DNA of 64,000 nt from Verrucomicrobiia bacterium (GTDB taxonomy: Bacteria > Verrucomicrobiota > Verrucomicrobiia > Limisphaerales > Pedosphaeraceae), in contig DATAUW010000016.1 of assembly GCA_036268055.1 (NCBI GenBank), positions 62,001 to 126,000 of the forward strand. The letters run 5' to 3'. Position numbers and translations under genes: made by a program. Within the stretch, counting starts at the first letter, position 1, and the number at the start of each line of letters is the position of its first letter. Shown piece by piece: positions 36,074 through 43,396 of this stretch. Under the pieces are notes generated by a model, which saw only the letters and a program-made list of their open reading frames with translations, had not been told where the DNA came from and made no database searches.

Positions 36074-36949
36074 ATGAAAACCAAACTTTCCCGCCGTTCT
36101 GTTTTGAAGACCACCGCTGTCGCCGCCGCTGTCACCGCTCTTGGGCATCGTCTTAGTGCCGCCGAAGCGGCTTCGGGCGCGGCGCTCAAGGGGCGCATCA
36201 ATCATTCAGTTTGCAAATGGTGTTATGACAAGATCCCGCTGGAAACCTTGTGCCAGGCGGGCAAGGAAATGGGTTTGCAATCCATCGAACTGCTCCTGGT
36301 TTCGGATTTTCCCACGCTCAAGAAATATGATTTGAGTTGCGCGATGGTCACGGGCGTGCCCGGCGGCATCACGAGCGGGCTCAATCGCGTCGAGAACCAT
36401 GATAAGATTGTTGAGTATTTTGAGCAGACGATTCCGGCGACGGCGGAGGCGGGTTATCCGAACATCATTTGTTTTTCCGGCAATCGCAAAGGCATGAGCG
36501 ATGAGGAGGGGTTGAAGAATTGCGTCAAGGGTTTGCAACGCATCACGCCGATTGCGGAGAAGCATAAGGTCACGATTTGCATGGAATTGCTCAACAGCAA
36601 AGTGAATCACAAGGATTATATGTGCGATCACTCGGCATGGGGCGTGGAGCTTTGCAAGCAGACCGGCTCGGAGCGGTTCAAGCTGCTTTACGATATTTAT
36701 CACATGCAGATCATGGAGGGCGATGTCATCCATACGATCCGCGATAATCATCAATATTTCGCGCATTATCATACGGGAGGCGTGCCGGGGCGGCATGAGA
36801 TTGACGAGACGCAGGAGCTTTATTATCCCGCGATCATGGAGGCGATCATTGCGACGGGTTTCAGGGGGCATGTGGCGCAGGAATTTATTCCGGCGCGGGC
36901 GGATGCGATTGCTTCATTGAAGCAGGGTGTGACGATTTGCGACGTTTGA
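36074..36949 (+). CDS. Tat-exported sugar isomerase/epimerase (hydroxypyruvate-isomerase-like)
   Basis: The ATG at 36074 gives 291 residues beginning MKTKLSRRSVLKTTAVAAAV, a twin-arginine signal. An upstream ATG would lengthen the N-region without reason. The rest is an AP-endonuclease-2-like TIM barrel as in hydroxypyruvate isomerase and xylose isomerase-like enzymes. Glu in CMELLNSK, Asp/His in LLYDIYHMQIMEGD, His in YFAHYHTGGVPGRHE and Glu in HVAQEFIP fit the metal-binding site. The substrate is unknown. Such exported isomerases often accompany Gfo/Idh/MocA oxidoreductases in these bacteria; two of those are in the window but not adjacent. Confidence 0.9.
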   Translation: MKTKLSRRSVLKTTAVAAAVTALGHRLSAAEAASGAALKGRINHSVCKWCYDKIPLETLCQAGKEMGLQSIELLLVSDFPTLKKYDLSCAMVTGVPGGITSGLNRVENHDKIVEYFEQTIPATAEAGYPNIICFSGNRKGMSDEEGLKNCVKGLQRITPIAEKHKVTICMELLNSKVNHKDYMCDHSAWGVELCKQTGSERFKLLYDIYHMQIMEGDVIHTIRDNHQYFAHYHTGGVPGRHEIDETQELYYPAIMEAIIATGFRGHVAQEFIPARADAIASLKQGVTICDV

Positions 36950-36968
36950 TACGCCGCTACGGTCGAAT

Positions 36969-38243
36969 TTAAGGGATCAACAATCCAGCAATCGTCGCGC
37001 TTAGGTAGCAGGAAATTAATCCGCCGATCATGGCGCGGAAACCGTAGCGGGCGAGGTCGGAACGGCGGGTGGGCGCGATGGTGCCGATGCCGCCGATCTG
37101 AATCGCGATGCTGCTAAAGTTCGCGAAACCGCAGAGCGCATAGGTCGCGAGAGTAATGCTGCGAGGGCTCAAGGCCGCGGGCTGGCCGTTCATGGTTTGC
37201 GTGTGGATGATGCTGGAGAGGTCGAGGTAGCTGATGAATTCGTTGAGGAGAATGCGTTCGCTGAGAAGCTGGCCGAAGATTTGGCAATCGTGCCACGGCA
37301 CTCCCATCAGCCACGCGAAGGGCGCGTTGATCCAGCCGAGCGCCACTTGCATCGTGAGCGGATGGTCCACGCCGAATTTGCGTTGCATCCAGCCGAGCGA
37401 AAAATTCACCAGCCACACGATGGCGACGAAGGCCATGACCATCGCCATGACATTTATGGCGAGCATCATGCCATCGCCGGCGCCGCGGCACAGGGCGTCA
37501 ATGCCGTTCACGGTGTGCTTCTCGGTCTTGAGTTTTGCGGCGGCGGTGGTTTCGCTGCGCTCGGTTTCGGGAAACATGATTTTGGCGATGAGCAATGCGC
37601 CGGGCGCGCTCATGACAGACGCAGTGAGCAAATGGCCCGCGCTCATGCCGAGTTGGGCGTAGGTGATCATCACGCCGCTGGCGATGGTGGCCATGCCGAT
37701 GGTCATGAGGGCGAACAATTCGCTGGCGGTCATGCCGGCGAGATACAATTTGATGACCAGCGCGGATTCGTCCTGGCCGACGAACATGTTCACGCCCGCC
37801 GCGAGACTTTCGCTGCCGCTGGTGCGCATGGTTTTTTGCATGATGATCGCCATGAAATGAACGATGCGTTGCAAAATTCCGTAGTGATAAAAAAACGAGG
37901 ACAAGGCCGACACGATGACGATGGAGCTGGTGACGGAGATGACGAAGATGAACGCGTGGTCGGAGCCGAATTTGTCGTTCATGATGGCGGACGTGGCGAG
38001 CGGGCCGAAGACAAACATCGCGCCCTGGTTGGCGGCGTCGAGGAGTTTGTTGAAGACCAGCTGGATGTAACCGAAGAAGCGCTGGCCAAAGGCGGTTTGC
38101 AGGATGAAGACGGCGAAACCGAATTGCAGCGCGAGTCCGCAGAGCACGGTGCGCCAGGGAAAAAATTTCCGATTGTTGGAGAGGGCCCAGGCGATGCAGA
38201 TGAAGATCAGCAGTCCGCACAGGCTAACCAGCTTGTTTCCCAT
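36969..38243 (-). CDS. Concentrative nucleoside transporter (CNT/NupC family)
   Basis: This is a 424-residue inner-membrane protein from MGNKLVSLCG; an ATG 36 bases further upstream is the alternative. The N-terminal domain, the gate region (FVFGPLATSAI, NMFVGQDESALVIK) and the C-terminal nucleoside-binding half (ERILLNEFISYLDL, CGFANFSSIAIQIGG) follow the CNT layout. CNT proteins import nucleosides with Na+ or H+. The HP1 motif is normally GQTEAPL; here it is GQDESALV, with Asp replacing Thr and no Pro. This may mark altered substrate choice. It is convergent with the isomerase gene, 19 bases between stops. Confidence 0.93.
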   Translation of the reverse strand: MGNKLVSLCGLLIFICIAWALSNNRKFFPWRTVLCGLALQFGFAVFILQTAFGQRFFGYIQLVFNKLLDAANQGAMFVFGPLATSAIMNDKFGSDHAFIFVISVTSSIVIVSALSSFFYHYGILQRIVHFMAIIMQKTMRTSGSESLAAGVNMFVGQDESALVIKLYLAGMTASELFALMTIGMATIASGVMITYAQLGMSAGHLLTASVMSAPGALLIAKIMFPETERSETTAAAKLKTEKHTVNGIDALCRGAGDGMMLAINVMAMVMAFVAIVWLVNFSLGWMQRKFGVDHPLTMQVALGWINAPFAWLMGVPWHDCQIFGQLLSERILLNEFISYLDLSSIIHTQTMNGQPAALSPRSITLATYALCGFANFSSIAIQIGGIGTIAPTRRSDLARYGFRAMIGGLISCYLSATIAGLLIP

Positions 38244-38337
38244 GCGCCGCAGGTTACGAAACGCAAACGCAAAAGGCAAAAGTTATTCTCGGCGGAATGC
38301 AGAAGAAGGCACGAGGAAAAAATTTCTAGACGGGGTT

Positions 38338-38640
38338 TCATAAGTGTCGGAGAGTGATAATGAGGCAAGCGAGGTGAAAGAAGGCTCGATACATTTTGAT
38401 TTGATGATCCTAGCGCACCAACCATCTTCTGAAGCTGCCCAGCCAGGCAAAAGTCCGTTCGATTTTCCACCGCTTGCGGTAGCGCCGCAGAGCGCGGCCA
38501 TCGTTGAGCGAGGGTTTGATTCGGTTTTTCCGATGCGGACTGATGAGCAGAATGCCCTTGTCCAGCAAGCGCCCGTCTTGAGCACACACAATCTCGCTGA
38601 GGGGAAACAGCCGACGGATTAGCCGGACGGTTAGTATCGG
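38338..38640 (-). pseudogene. C-terminal remnant of an IS5-family transposase
   Basis: Read on the minus strand the frame gives ...[20 protein letters not shown], then [24 protein letters not shown], a TAG stop (38410-38412), then DHQIKMYRAFFHLACLI and ITLRHL before the real stop. This matches the last 90 or so residues of IS5-group DDE transposases, including the WK(I/V)ERTF motif with the third catalytic Glu. The rest of the element is gone and the in-frame stop replaces a Tyr codon, so it is dead. Confidence 0.85.
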
Positions 38641-38661
38641 GAAAAAATCCGGTAACCTGTT

Positions 38662-38685
38662 TCGCGGACACGATGGTGTCCGCGA
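38662..38685. repeat. Perfect 10-pair hairpin at the edge of the AT-rich island
   Basis: TCGCGGACAC (38662-38671), loop GATG, GTGTCCGCGA (38676-38685). It marks the junction between the GC-rich IS relic and the AT-rich segment. Confidence 0.6.
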
Positions 38686-38728
38686 TTTACTTTAGGAAGC
38701 AAACGTGAGTCAGATAAAGTAAAATAAA

Positions 38729-39025
38729 TCACTTTAGAATAAGTTTCTGAATACCGTTTCGAAGTATAATTCCAATTAAAAAATACCAAACAGAGCCGAT
38801 CATAATATAAATAAATGAAATAGCAAAAATACCCACATTCCACTTATCAACTAATTCATTCACAATGAAATCAGACAGAATTGATGCAGGATAATCAGCT
38901 ATAGTTACAAGGATAGCAAGACCCGAGCTGTCCTTTGATTGAGAGGAAGACACGCTAAAAATAGTGACCGCAAATACAAAGTGAACAATAACCAAAAGAA
39001 AAGGAATTCTTTTAACAATTTGCAT
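38729..39025 (-). CDS. Small membrane protein in AT-rich island (98 aa)
   Basis: The 98-residue product has two or three hydrophobic segments: IPFLLVIVHFVFAVTIFSV near the N-terminus, a middle SGLAILVTIADYPASIL, and FAISFIYIMIGSVWYFLIGI. There is no known domain. The 400 bases around it are markedly AT-rich against GC-rich neighbours, and the island is bounded by two direct copies of a transposase end, so transfer is likely. No Shine-Dalgarno is visible; expression is uncertain. Confidence 0.6.
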   Translation of the reverse strand: MQIVKRIPFLLVIVHFVFAVTIFSVSSSQSKDSSGLAILVTIADYPASILSDFIVNELVDKWNVGIFAISFIYIMIGSVWYFLIGIILRNGIQKLILK

Positions 39026-39067
39026 ATCAATGAAAGGCGTGTATCACTAAATTGACTCGAAGCGGTT

Positions 39068-39178
39068 TCATAAGTGTCGGAGAGTGATAAAGAGGCAAGC
39101 GGCGTGAAAGAAGGCTCAATACATTTTGATTTGATGATCCTGGCGCACCAACCATCTTCTGAAGCTGCCCAGCCAGGC
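39068..39178 (-). pseudogene. Second IS5-family transposase end (37 codons)
   Basis: [20 protein letters not shown] then TGA (39116-39118) then AFFHAACLFITLRHL and the true stop. The nucleotide copy at 39064-39178 matches 38334-38448 at about 110 of 115 positions in the same orientation. The two copies carry different in-frame stops, so they decayed separately. Confidence 0.85.
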
Positions 39179-39192
39179 TTATCAAGCCGCTT

Positions 39193-39651
39193 CTACGGAC
39201 TGACGAGGCGGAAATATTCGTTGCCGCCGACGGGGAAGGTCACGGTGTTGAGGCCGTTGGTCGCGACGATGGGAAAGGAGGTGGTGTTCACGTTGACCCA
39301 GTTCGTGGTGGCAAGGCTGGCGTTCTGTTGCAGAACGAAACCGGTCGAGGCCGACGACCAGGAGATGACGACGTGATTCGCGACAGTAGAAGTGCCGATG
39401 GAAAGCAAGGGTGAACCGACGACTTGCACCGCGGAGATGATTCCCCAGAAACCGCCGGTCAACGAATAAGAACCGCCGGAAAGATTGCCCGCAGCGGGTT
39501 GCCCAATGGTTCCGGTCACGGAATAGGAGCCGCCGGAGCTTGTGCCGCCGCCGCCCGCGATGGTGTGCCAGGAAATGTCGTAGGTCTGGGCAAAGGCGGT
39601 CGAGGCGGAAATTCCAGCCGCGATTAAGAGGGCAGCAAATGAGCGTCTCAT
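39193..39651 (-). CDS. Small secreted protein with terminal beta module (152 aa)
   Basis: A signal peptide (MRRSFAALLIAAGISASTAFA) is followed by a glycine-serine-rich segment with two copies of GGSYS(V/L)TG...G, as in a recurring verrucomicrobial/planctomycete secreted-protein N-module. The last 65 residues (VVISWSSASTGFVLQQNASL, then TTNWVNV, ending GNEYFRLVSP) match the C-terminal module seen in the giant proteins at the start of the window. Function is unknown; probably a surface or secreted protein. The second IS relic lies only 15 bases past the stop. Confidence 0.8.
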   Translation of the reverse strand: MRRSFAALLIAAGISASTAFAQTYDISWHTIAGGGGTSSGGSYSVTGTIGQPAAGNLSGGSYSLTGGFWGIISAVQVVGSPLLSIGTSTVANHVVISWSSASTGFVLQQNASLATTNWVNVNTTSFPIVATNGLNTVTFPVGGNEYFRLVSP

Positions 39652-39758
39652 GGCTGCCAGACCGTCTCACATCCATGTAAAAATGGCAAGTTTATAGTGG
39701 GTGAGGTTCCGCAGTGGGACGCATCTTGACATTATTCTTGAATGCAGGAGGGCGATTT

Positions 39759-39952
39759 TATTCCCGGGGAACGCGTGTGTCCTGAAACATAAAGCGGAAA
39801 GGTTTGGAAATAGTTTCCCGGGAGCGCACGCGTTCTGCACGGCAGTCCGGTTTAAAGATTTTTTTTGAGAAAGAGACGGAAAAGATGTGGCCGGCGAGGG
39901 CGCCAGCCACTGCACGCGAGGGCGCGTGCGCTCCCCGGGAACAAGATGACCA
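39759..39952. repeat. Inverted and direct copies of a TTCCCGGGGAGCGCACGCG element
   Basis: TTCCCGGGGAACGCGTGTG (from 39761) and TTTCCCGGGAGCGCACGCG (from 39814) are in the same orientation; GCGCGTGCGCTCCCCGGGAA (39922-39951) is inverted. The 347-base gap between the secreted protein and moaE holds no supported gene. Confidence 0.5.
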
Positions 39953-39998
39953 ATCGTTCGCTGCGGCGGGTTCTTCCTTCCGGCGTTCAAACAGGCTT

Positions 39999-40388
39999 TT
40001 AGAGAAGCGGTTTTTTCCAGATGGGCACGACGCGTTTCATTTCGTCCACGAGCCATTGGGCGGCGGCGAAGGCTTCGGCGCGGTGGGGCGCGATGATTTC
40101 CAACCACAATGAGGCTTCGCCGACTTTTACCTGGCCAATGCGGTGGACGAGGCGCACGGATTCGATGGGCCAGCGTTTTTCCATTTCGTCGAACAGTTTG
40201 TGGAATTGATGGATGGCCATTTTCTCGAAGGTCTCGTAATCGAGGGCTTGAATGGGAGCGTCGTGTTCCATCGCGCGGACGACGCCGGTGAAATGCACGA
40301 CCGCGCCCATGCGATCCGACAAGGCGCGTTGCGAGACGAGCGCGGGCTCGTGGATGGGTTCGGCAGAAATGGTGAGTTGGCGTTTCAT
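39999..40388 (-). CDS. moaE: Molybdopterin synthase catalytic subunit
   Basis: The 129-residue protein matches MoaE: VVHFTGVVRAMEHD, the LDYETFEKMA segment, VRLVHRIGQVKVGEASL, then APHRAEAFAAAQWLVDEMK and the C-terminal WKKP with the active-site lysines. With MoaD it converts cyclic pyranopterin to molybdopterin. It follows moaD by seven bases in the operon hpt-moaD-moaE. No molybdoenzyme gene is nearby. Confidence 0.94.
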   Translation of the reverse strand: MKRQLTISAEPIHEPALVSQRALSDRMGAVVHFTGVVRAMEHDAPIQALDYETFEKMAIHQFHKLFDEMEKRWPIESVRLVHRIGQVKVGEASLWLEIIAPHRAEAFAAAQWLVDEMKRVVPIWKKPLL

Positions 40389-40395
40389 GGGCGCG

Positions 40396-40641
40396 TCAAC
40401 CGCCTTGCACTGGCGGAAACAGTGAGACTTCGTCGTTGGACTTTAGCGCATAGTCGCGGGTTTGGTATTCCACGCCGACAGCGATGAGGGAGGAATTTTG
40501 CATCGCGGCCCATTTGGGAAAGCGAACGGCGACTTGCGCGAGCAGATCGTTGAGCGTGGCGTTCTCGGGCAAGGTCACTGAGGTTTGCGCGACGCCGGTC
40601 AACTCTTTGAAGTACGAATAAAAATGGACCTCGATTTGCAT
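40396..40641 (-). CDS. moaD: Molybdopterin synthase sulfur carrier subunit
   Basis: The 81-residue beta-grasp protein ends in the required GG (FPPVQGG), which receives thiocarboxylate sulfur for molybdopterin formation. The start MQIEVHFYSYFKELTG is typical. It is in the operon between hpt (12 bases upstream) and moaE. Confidence 0.94.
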   Translation of the reverse strand: MQIEVHFYSYFKELTGVAQTSVTLPENATLNDLLAQVAVRFPKWAAMQNSSLIAVGVEYQTRDYALKSNDEVSLFPPVQGG

Positions 40642-40653
40642 CGCGGCGCGCGG

Positions 40654-41292
40654 CTATTTGCGCCGGGCTTTTTTTCGTTGCGGCTTGACGGCTTGTTGCG
40701 AGACGAGTTTGTAAACCTGCGGATGCAACACGCCGACGAAGGGCAGATTGCGGTAGCGCTCGGCGAAATCCAAACCGTAACCGACGACAAAAAAATCGGG
40801 GATCTCAAAGCCGACGTAATCGGCCTGAACGGGTTCGACGCGGCGGGCGGCTTTGTCGAGCAGGACGCAGGTCTTGATGCGGCGCGGCTTGAGGAGGCGC
40901 AGTTTGGCCATGACTTTATGAAGCGTTTTGCCGGTGTCCAAAATATCGTCCACGAGGAGGACATCGCGGCCGCGAACGTCCAGGCGGAGTTCCTTGGTGA
41001 AAACGAGGTCGCCGGATTCGGTGCCGACGCCGTAGCTGGAGACGCCCATGAAATCCAAGCGCAGAGGCAGCGACATGTGCCGGATCAAATCGGCGAGGAA
41101 CATGACGGTGCCGTTAAGCAGGGAGACGACGACCATTTCGTGATCGCGAAAGTCGGCTTCGATCTCGGCGGAAAGTTCCTTGATGCGGCGGGCGATTTGT
41201 TTGTCGCTGATGAGGACGCGTTCGACTTCATTGCGCCAGCGGGGCGGAACGGGTTGGGCTCGGACGGATGGAATGGCGGGCGGAGTTTTCAT
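40654..41292 (-). CDS. hpt: Hypoxanthine (guanine) phosphoribosyltransferase
   Basis: The 212-residue product has the PRPP-binding motif VLLVDDILDTGKTL at residues 111-124, plus VVVSLLNGTVMFLADL and the C-terminal FVVGYGLDFAERYRNLP typical of HPRT. It salvages hypoxanthine and guanine. The N-terminal 20 residues and basic C-terminal tail (PQRKKARRK) are extra. It heads the unit with moaD and moaE; a regulatory link is not evident. Confidence 0.94.
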   Translation of the reverse strand: MKTPPAIPSVRAQPVPPRWRNEVERVLISDKQIARRIKELSAEIEADFRDHEMVVVSLLNGTVMFLADLIRHMSLPLRLDFMGVSSYGVGTESGDLVFTKELRLDVRGRDVLLVDDILDTGKTLHKVMAKLRLLKPRRIKTCVLLDKAARRVEPVQADYVGFEIPDFFVVGYGLDFAERYRNLPFVGVLHPQVYKLVSQQAVKPQRKKARRK

Positions 41293-41404
41293 TTCAGTGC
41301 TCAGGGCGGCGATTCGAAGCCATGCGAAATACTAGGCGACTTGGATGAGTTGTCCAGTCATCAAAGGGAGGGCGGATTAAAAACGTCGGAGGGAAAACGG
41401 ATTG

Positions 41405-41500
41405 ACGCAGAGACGCAGAGGCGCAGAGGCGCAGAGGCGCAGAGGTCCTTGCGGACGGCCACTGGGAGAAGGGGAGTTTAGTCATGGATGGGACACTGGA
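41405..41500 (+). repeat. Dispersed repeat: CGCAGAGG array, GTCCTTGCGGACGGCCAC and ATGGATGGGACAC
   Basis: Five units of roughly CGCAGAG(G/A) lead into AGGTCCTTGCGGACGGCCAC and then GGGAGAAG and CATGGATGGGACACTGG. The same order appears at 44576-44655. The 370-base gap between hpt and the methyltransferase otherwise holds nothing recognised. Confidence 0.65.
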
Positions 41501-41662
41501 AAATATTTTTTAAAATCGGTGTTTGATCCGTGTACAATCCGTGGCTTCAAGTTTTTTGTATTTCTCTGTTCCAATTTAGATATGCAATTCGAGGTGCGGG
41601 GTAATTTGAAGGTTGGCAATCGATTGATTTTTGTTTTTCATGCAAGGTGTCGAATCAAAGCC

Positions 41663-42349
41663 ATGAAAGCGAAACGTCCTGCCAAGCCGCCGGCGAAGTA
41701 TACGCGCCTTAATGACCGCAGTTACGCTTATGTGTGCGCGTGCCGGAGCCATGCGCGCGATCCGGTGCTGGATGCGTTGCGCGCCACGACTGAGGCGCTG
41801 GGGGAAATCGCGCGGATGCAGATCGGGCGCGAGCAGGGGGCGTTCATGACGCAACTCGTGAGGGCGATCGGCGCGCGTGAGGCCATCGAGATCGGCACGT
41901 TCACGGGCTACAGTTCCATTTGCATTGCGCGCGGATTAGGCGCGAATGGGCGTCTATTGTGCCTGGATATGAGCGAGGAGTGGACGAATATTGCGCGAAA
42001 ATTTTGGAAGCGCGCGGGGGTGGCGGGAAAGATTGAATTGCAACTGGGGCCGGCGATGGAATCGCTTCGCGAGTTGCCGCGTGCGCGCAAATTTCAATTT
42101 GCTTTTATTGACGCGGACAAGCCGGGTTACGATGCGTATTACGAAGCGGTGTTGCCGCGCATGCAGAGGAACGGACTGATTCTTTTCGATAATATGATGT
42201 GGGGCGGACGGCTCGAAGGGCAGCGTCACATCAAGGATGAAAATGGGCGCGCGATTGATAAGTTGAATCGCAAGCTGGCGAAAGATAAGCGCGTGGAATC
42301 GGTGCTGTTGCCGCTGGCGGATGGCATTCATATTTGCCGGGTGGTTTGA
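41663..42349 (+). CDS. O-methyltransferase, caffeoyl-CoA/catechol type
   Basis: The chosen ATG at 41663 gives 228 residues (MKAKRPAKPPAKYTRLNDRS). The product is a class I SAM-dependent Methyltransf_3 enzyme. The SAM motif AIEIGTFTGYSSICIARGL is followed by LLCLDMSEEW, then FAFIDADKPGYDAYYE with the metal-binding Asp, then LILFDNMMWGG. Family members methylate catechol-like hydroxyls; the substrate here is unknown. It is a single gene upstream of mscS on the same strand but 116 bases away. Confidence 0.93.
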   Translation: MKAKRPAKPPAKYTRLNDRSYAYVCACRSHARDPVLDALRATTEALGEIARMQIGREQGAFMTQLVRAIGAREAIEIGTFTGYSSICIARGLGANGRLLCLDMSEEWTNIARKFWKRAGVAGKIELQLGPAMESLRELPRARKFQFAFIDADKPGYDAYYEAVLPRMQRNGLILFDNMMWGGRLEGQRHIKDENGRAIDKLNRKLAKDKRVESVLLPLADGIHICRVV

Positions 42350-42465
42350 AGTGATCTTCACGGGCCGCAGCCGAGGGTTCGGTGGAATTCTTAATTGCGC
42401 GCATTTTCAAAATGGTTAGGCTGGCATAACGAGAAATTTTTCGTCGGGAACCTCATGGGAATTTT

Positions 42466-43314
42466 ATGAACAATACAAATGTCGTGGCACTCAATACGTC
42501 CGTGGATCATATAAAAACAAAGCTCGAGGATTTTGCGTTTGCGAACGGGCCGGGAATTCTGGCGGCGATTTTGATCCTTATCGCGGGTGTCATCCTGGCG
42601 CGCTGGGTGGACCGGATTTTGATGCGCTCGCTCAACAAGAAGGACATGGAGCCGCCGGTCAAGATGCTGATCTCGCGCATCGTCAAGTTGCTTGTGATCG
42701 GTTTTGCGCTGGTGGTGGCGCTCGGCACGGCGGGGGTGAATGTGATGGCGCTGGTGGCGGGCATCGGTGTCGCGGGCGTGGGTGTGGGACTGGCGATGCA
42801 GGGCGTCCTCAGCAATCTGTTCGCGGGGCTCACGATTATTTTTACGAAGCCGTTTCGCGTGGGTGAATATATCGAAATCGCGGGCGTGCAGGGGCAGGTG
42901 AAGCAGATCGAATTATTTTCGACGGTGCTTTTGCACGGCGACCTTTCGCGGGTCGTGATACCGAACCGAAAAATCGTCGGCGAGATTTTGCATAATTACG
43001 GAAACATCCGGCAGCTTGATTTGTCGGTGGGGGTTGGTTATGCGAGTAATATCAACGACGTGCTCGCCGAGGTAAAACAAATCCTGGCGAATAATCCGCG
43101 CGTGATGAAAGATCCCGCGCCGGGGATTGGCGTGACCTCGCTGGGGGAATCGTCCATCACCATCGCGGTGAAGCCGTGGACGACGCTGGCGGATTTTGGT
43201 CCGGCGCAGGTGGAAATTTATCAGGCGATCCTGGCGCAGTTCCGGGCGAAGAAAATCGAGATTCCATTCCCACAACGCGAGGTGAAATGGTTGACTCCGG
43301 CGCCGGTGGCGTGA
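42466..43314 (+). CDS. Small-conductance mechanosensitive channel (MscS family)
   Basis: The 282-residue protein has an N-terminal helix GILAAILILIAGVILARWVD, a second helix, then the pore helix with the glycine/alanine pattern MALVAGIGVAGVGVGLAMQG, followed by the LSNLFAGLTIIFTKPFRVGEYIE beta domain start and a C-terminal alpha/beta cytoplasmic vestibule. It opens under membrane tension to release solutes on osmotic downshock. Size and layout match the compact E. coli MscS. It is convergent with 43397-44503. Confidence 0.95.
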   Translation: MNNTNVVALNTSVDHIKTKLEDFAFANGPGILAAILILIAGVILARWVDRILMRSLNKKDMEPPVKMLISRIVKLLVIGFALVVALGTAGVNVMALVAGIGVAGVGVGLAMQGVLSNLFAGLTIIFTKPFRVGEYIEIAGVQGQVKQIELFSTVLLHGDLSRVVIPNRKIVGEILHNYGNIRQLDLSVGVGYASNINDVLAEVKQILANNPRVMKDPAPGIGVTSLGESSITIAVKPWTTLADFGPAQVEIYQAILAQFRAKKIEIPFPQREVKWLTPAPVA

Positions 43315-43396
43315 GTCAGCAGTTTGAGCTTTTTCTGACGGTGAATCAGAGGCGGTTGAAATTTTTGCGGACTATCCAAAAATGCCGCCGACGGCG

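Noticed and set aside
37197-38357. 386-codon plus-strand frame over the CNT transporter
   Set aside because: His/Glu/Gly-rich antisense translation with no domain; the minus strand encodes a recognisable transporter.
38344-38622. 92-residue plus-strand frame, partly repeated at 39074
   Set aside because: It is antisense to the IS5-type transposase remnants; the repetition reflects the duplicated IS end, not a gene family.
40585-41481. 298-codon plus-strand frame over hpt and moaD
   Set aside because: Antisense to two well-recognised genes.
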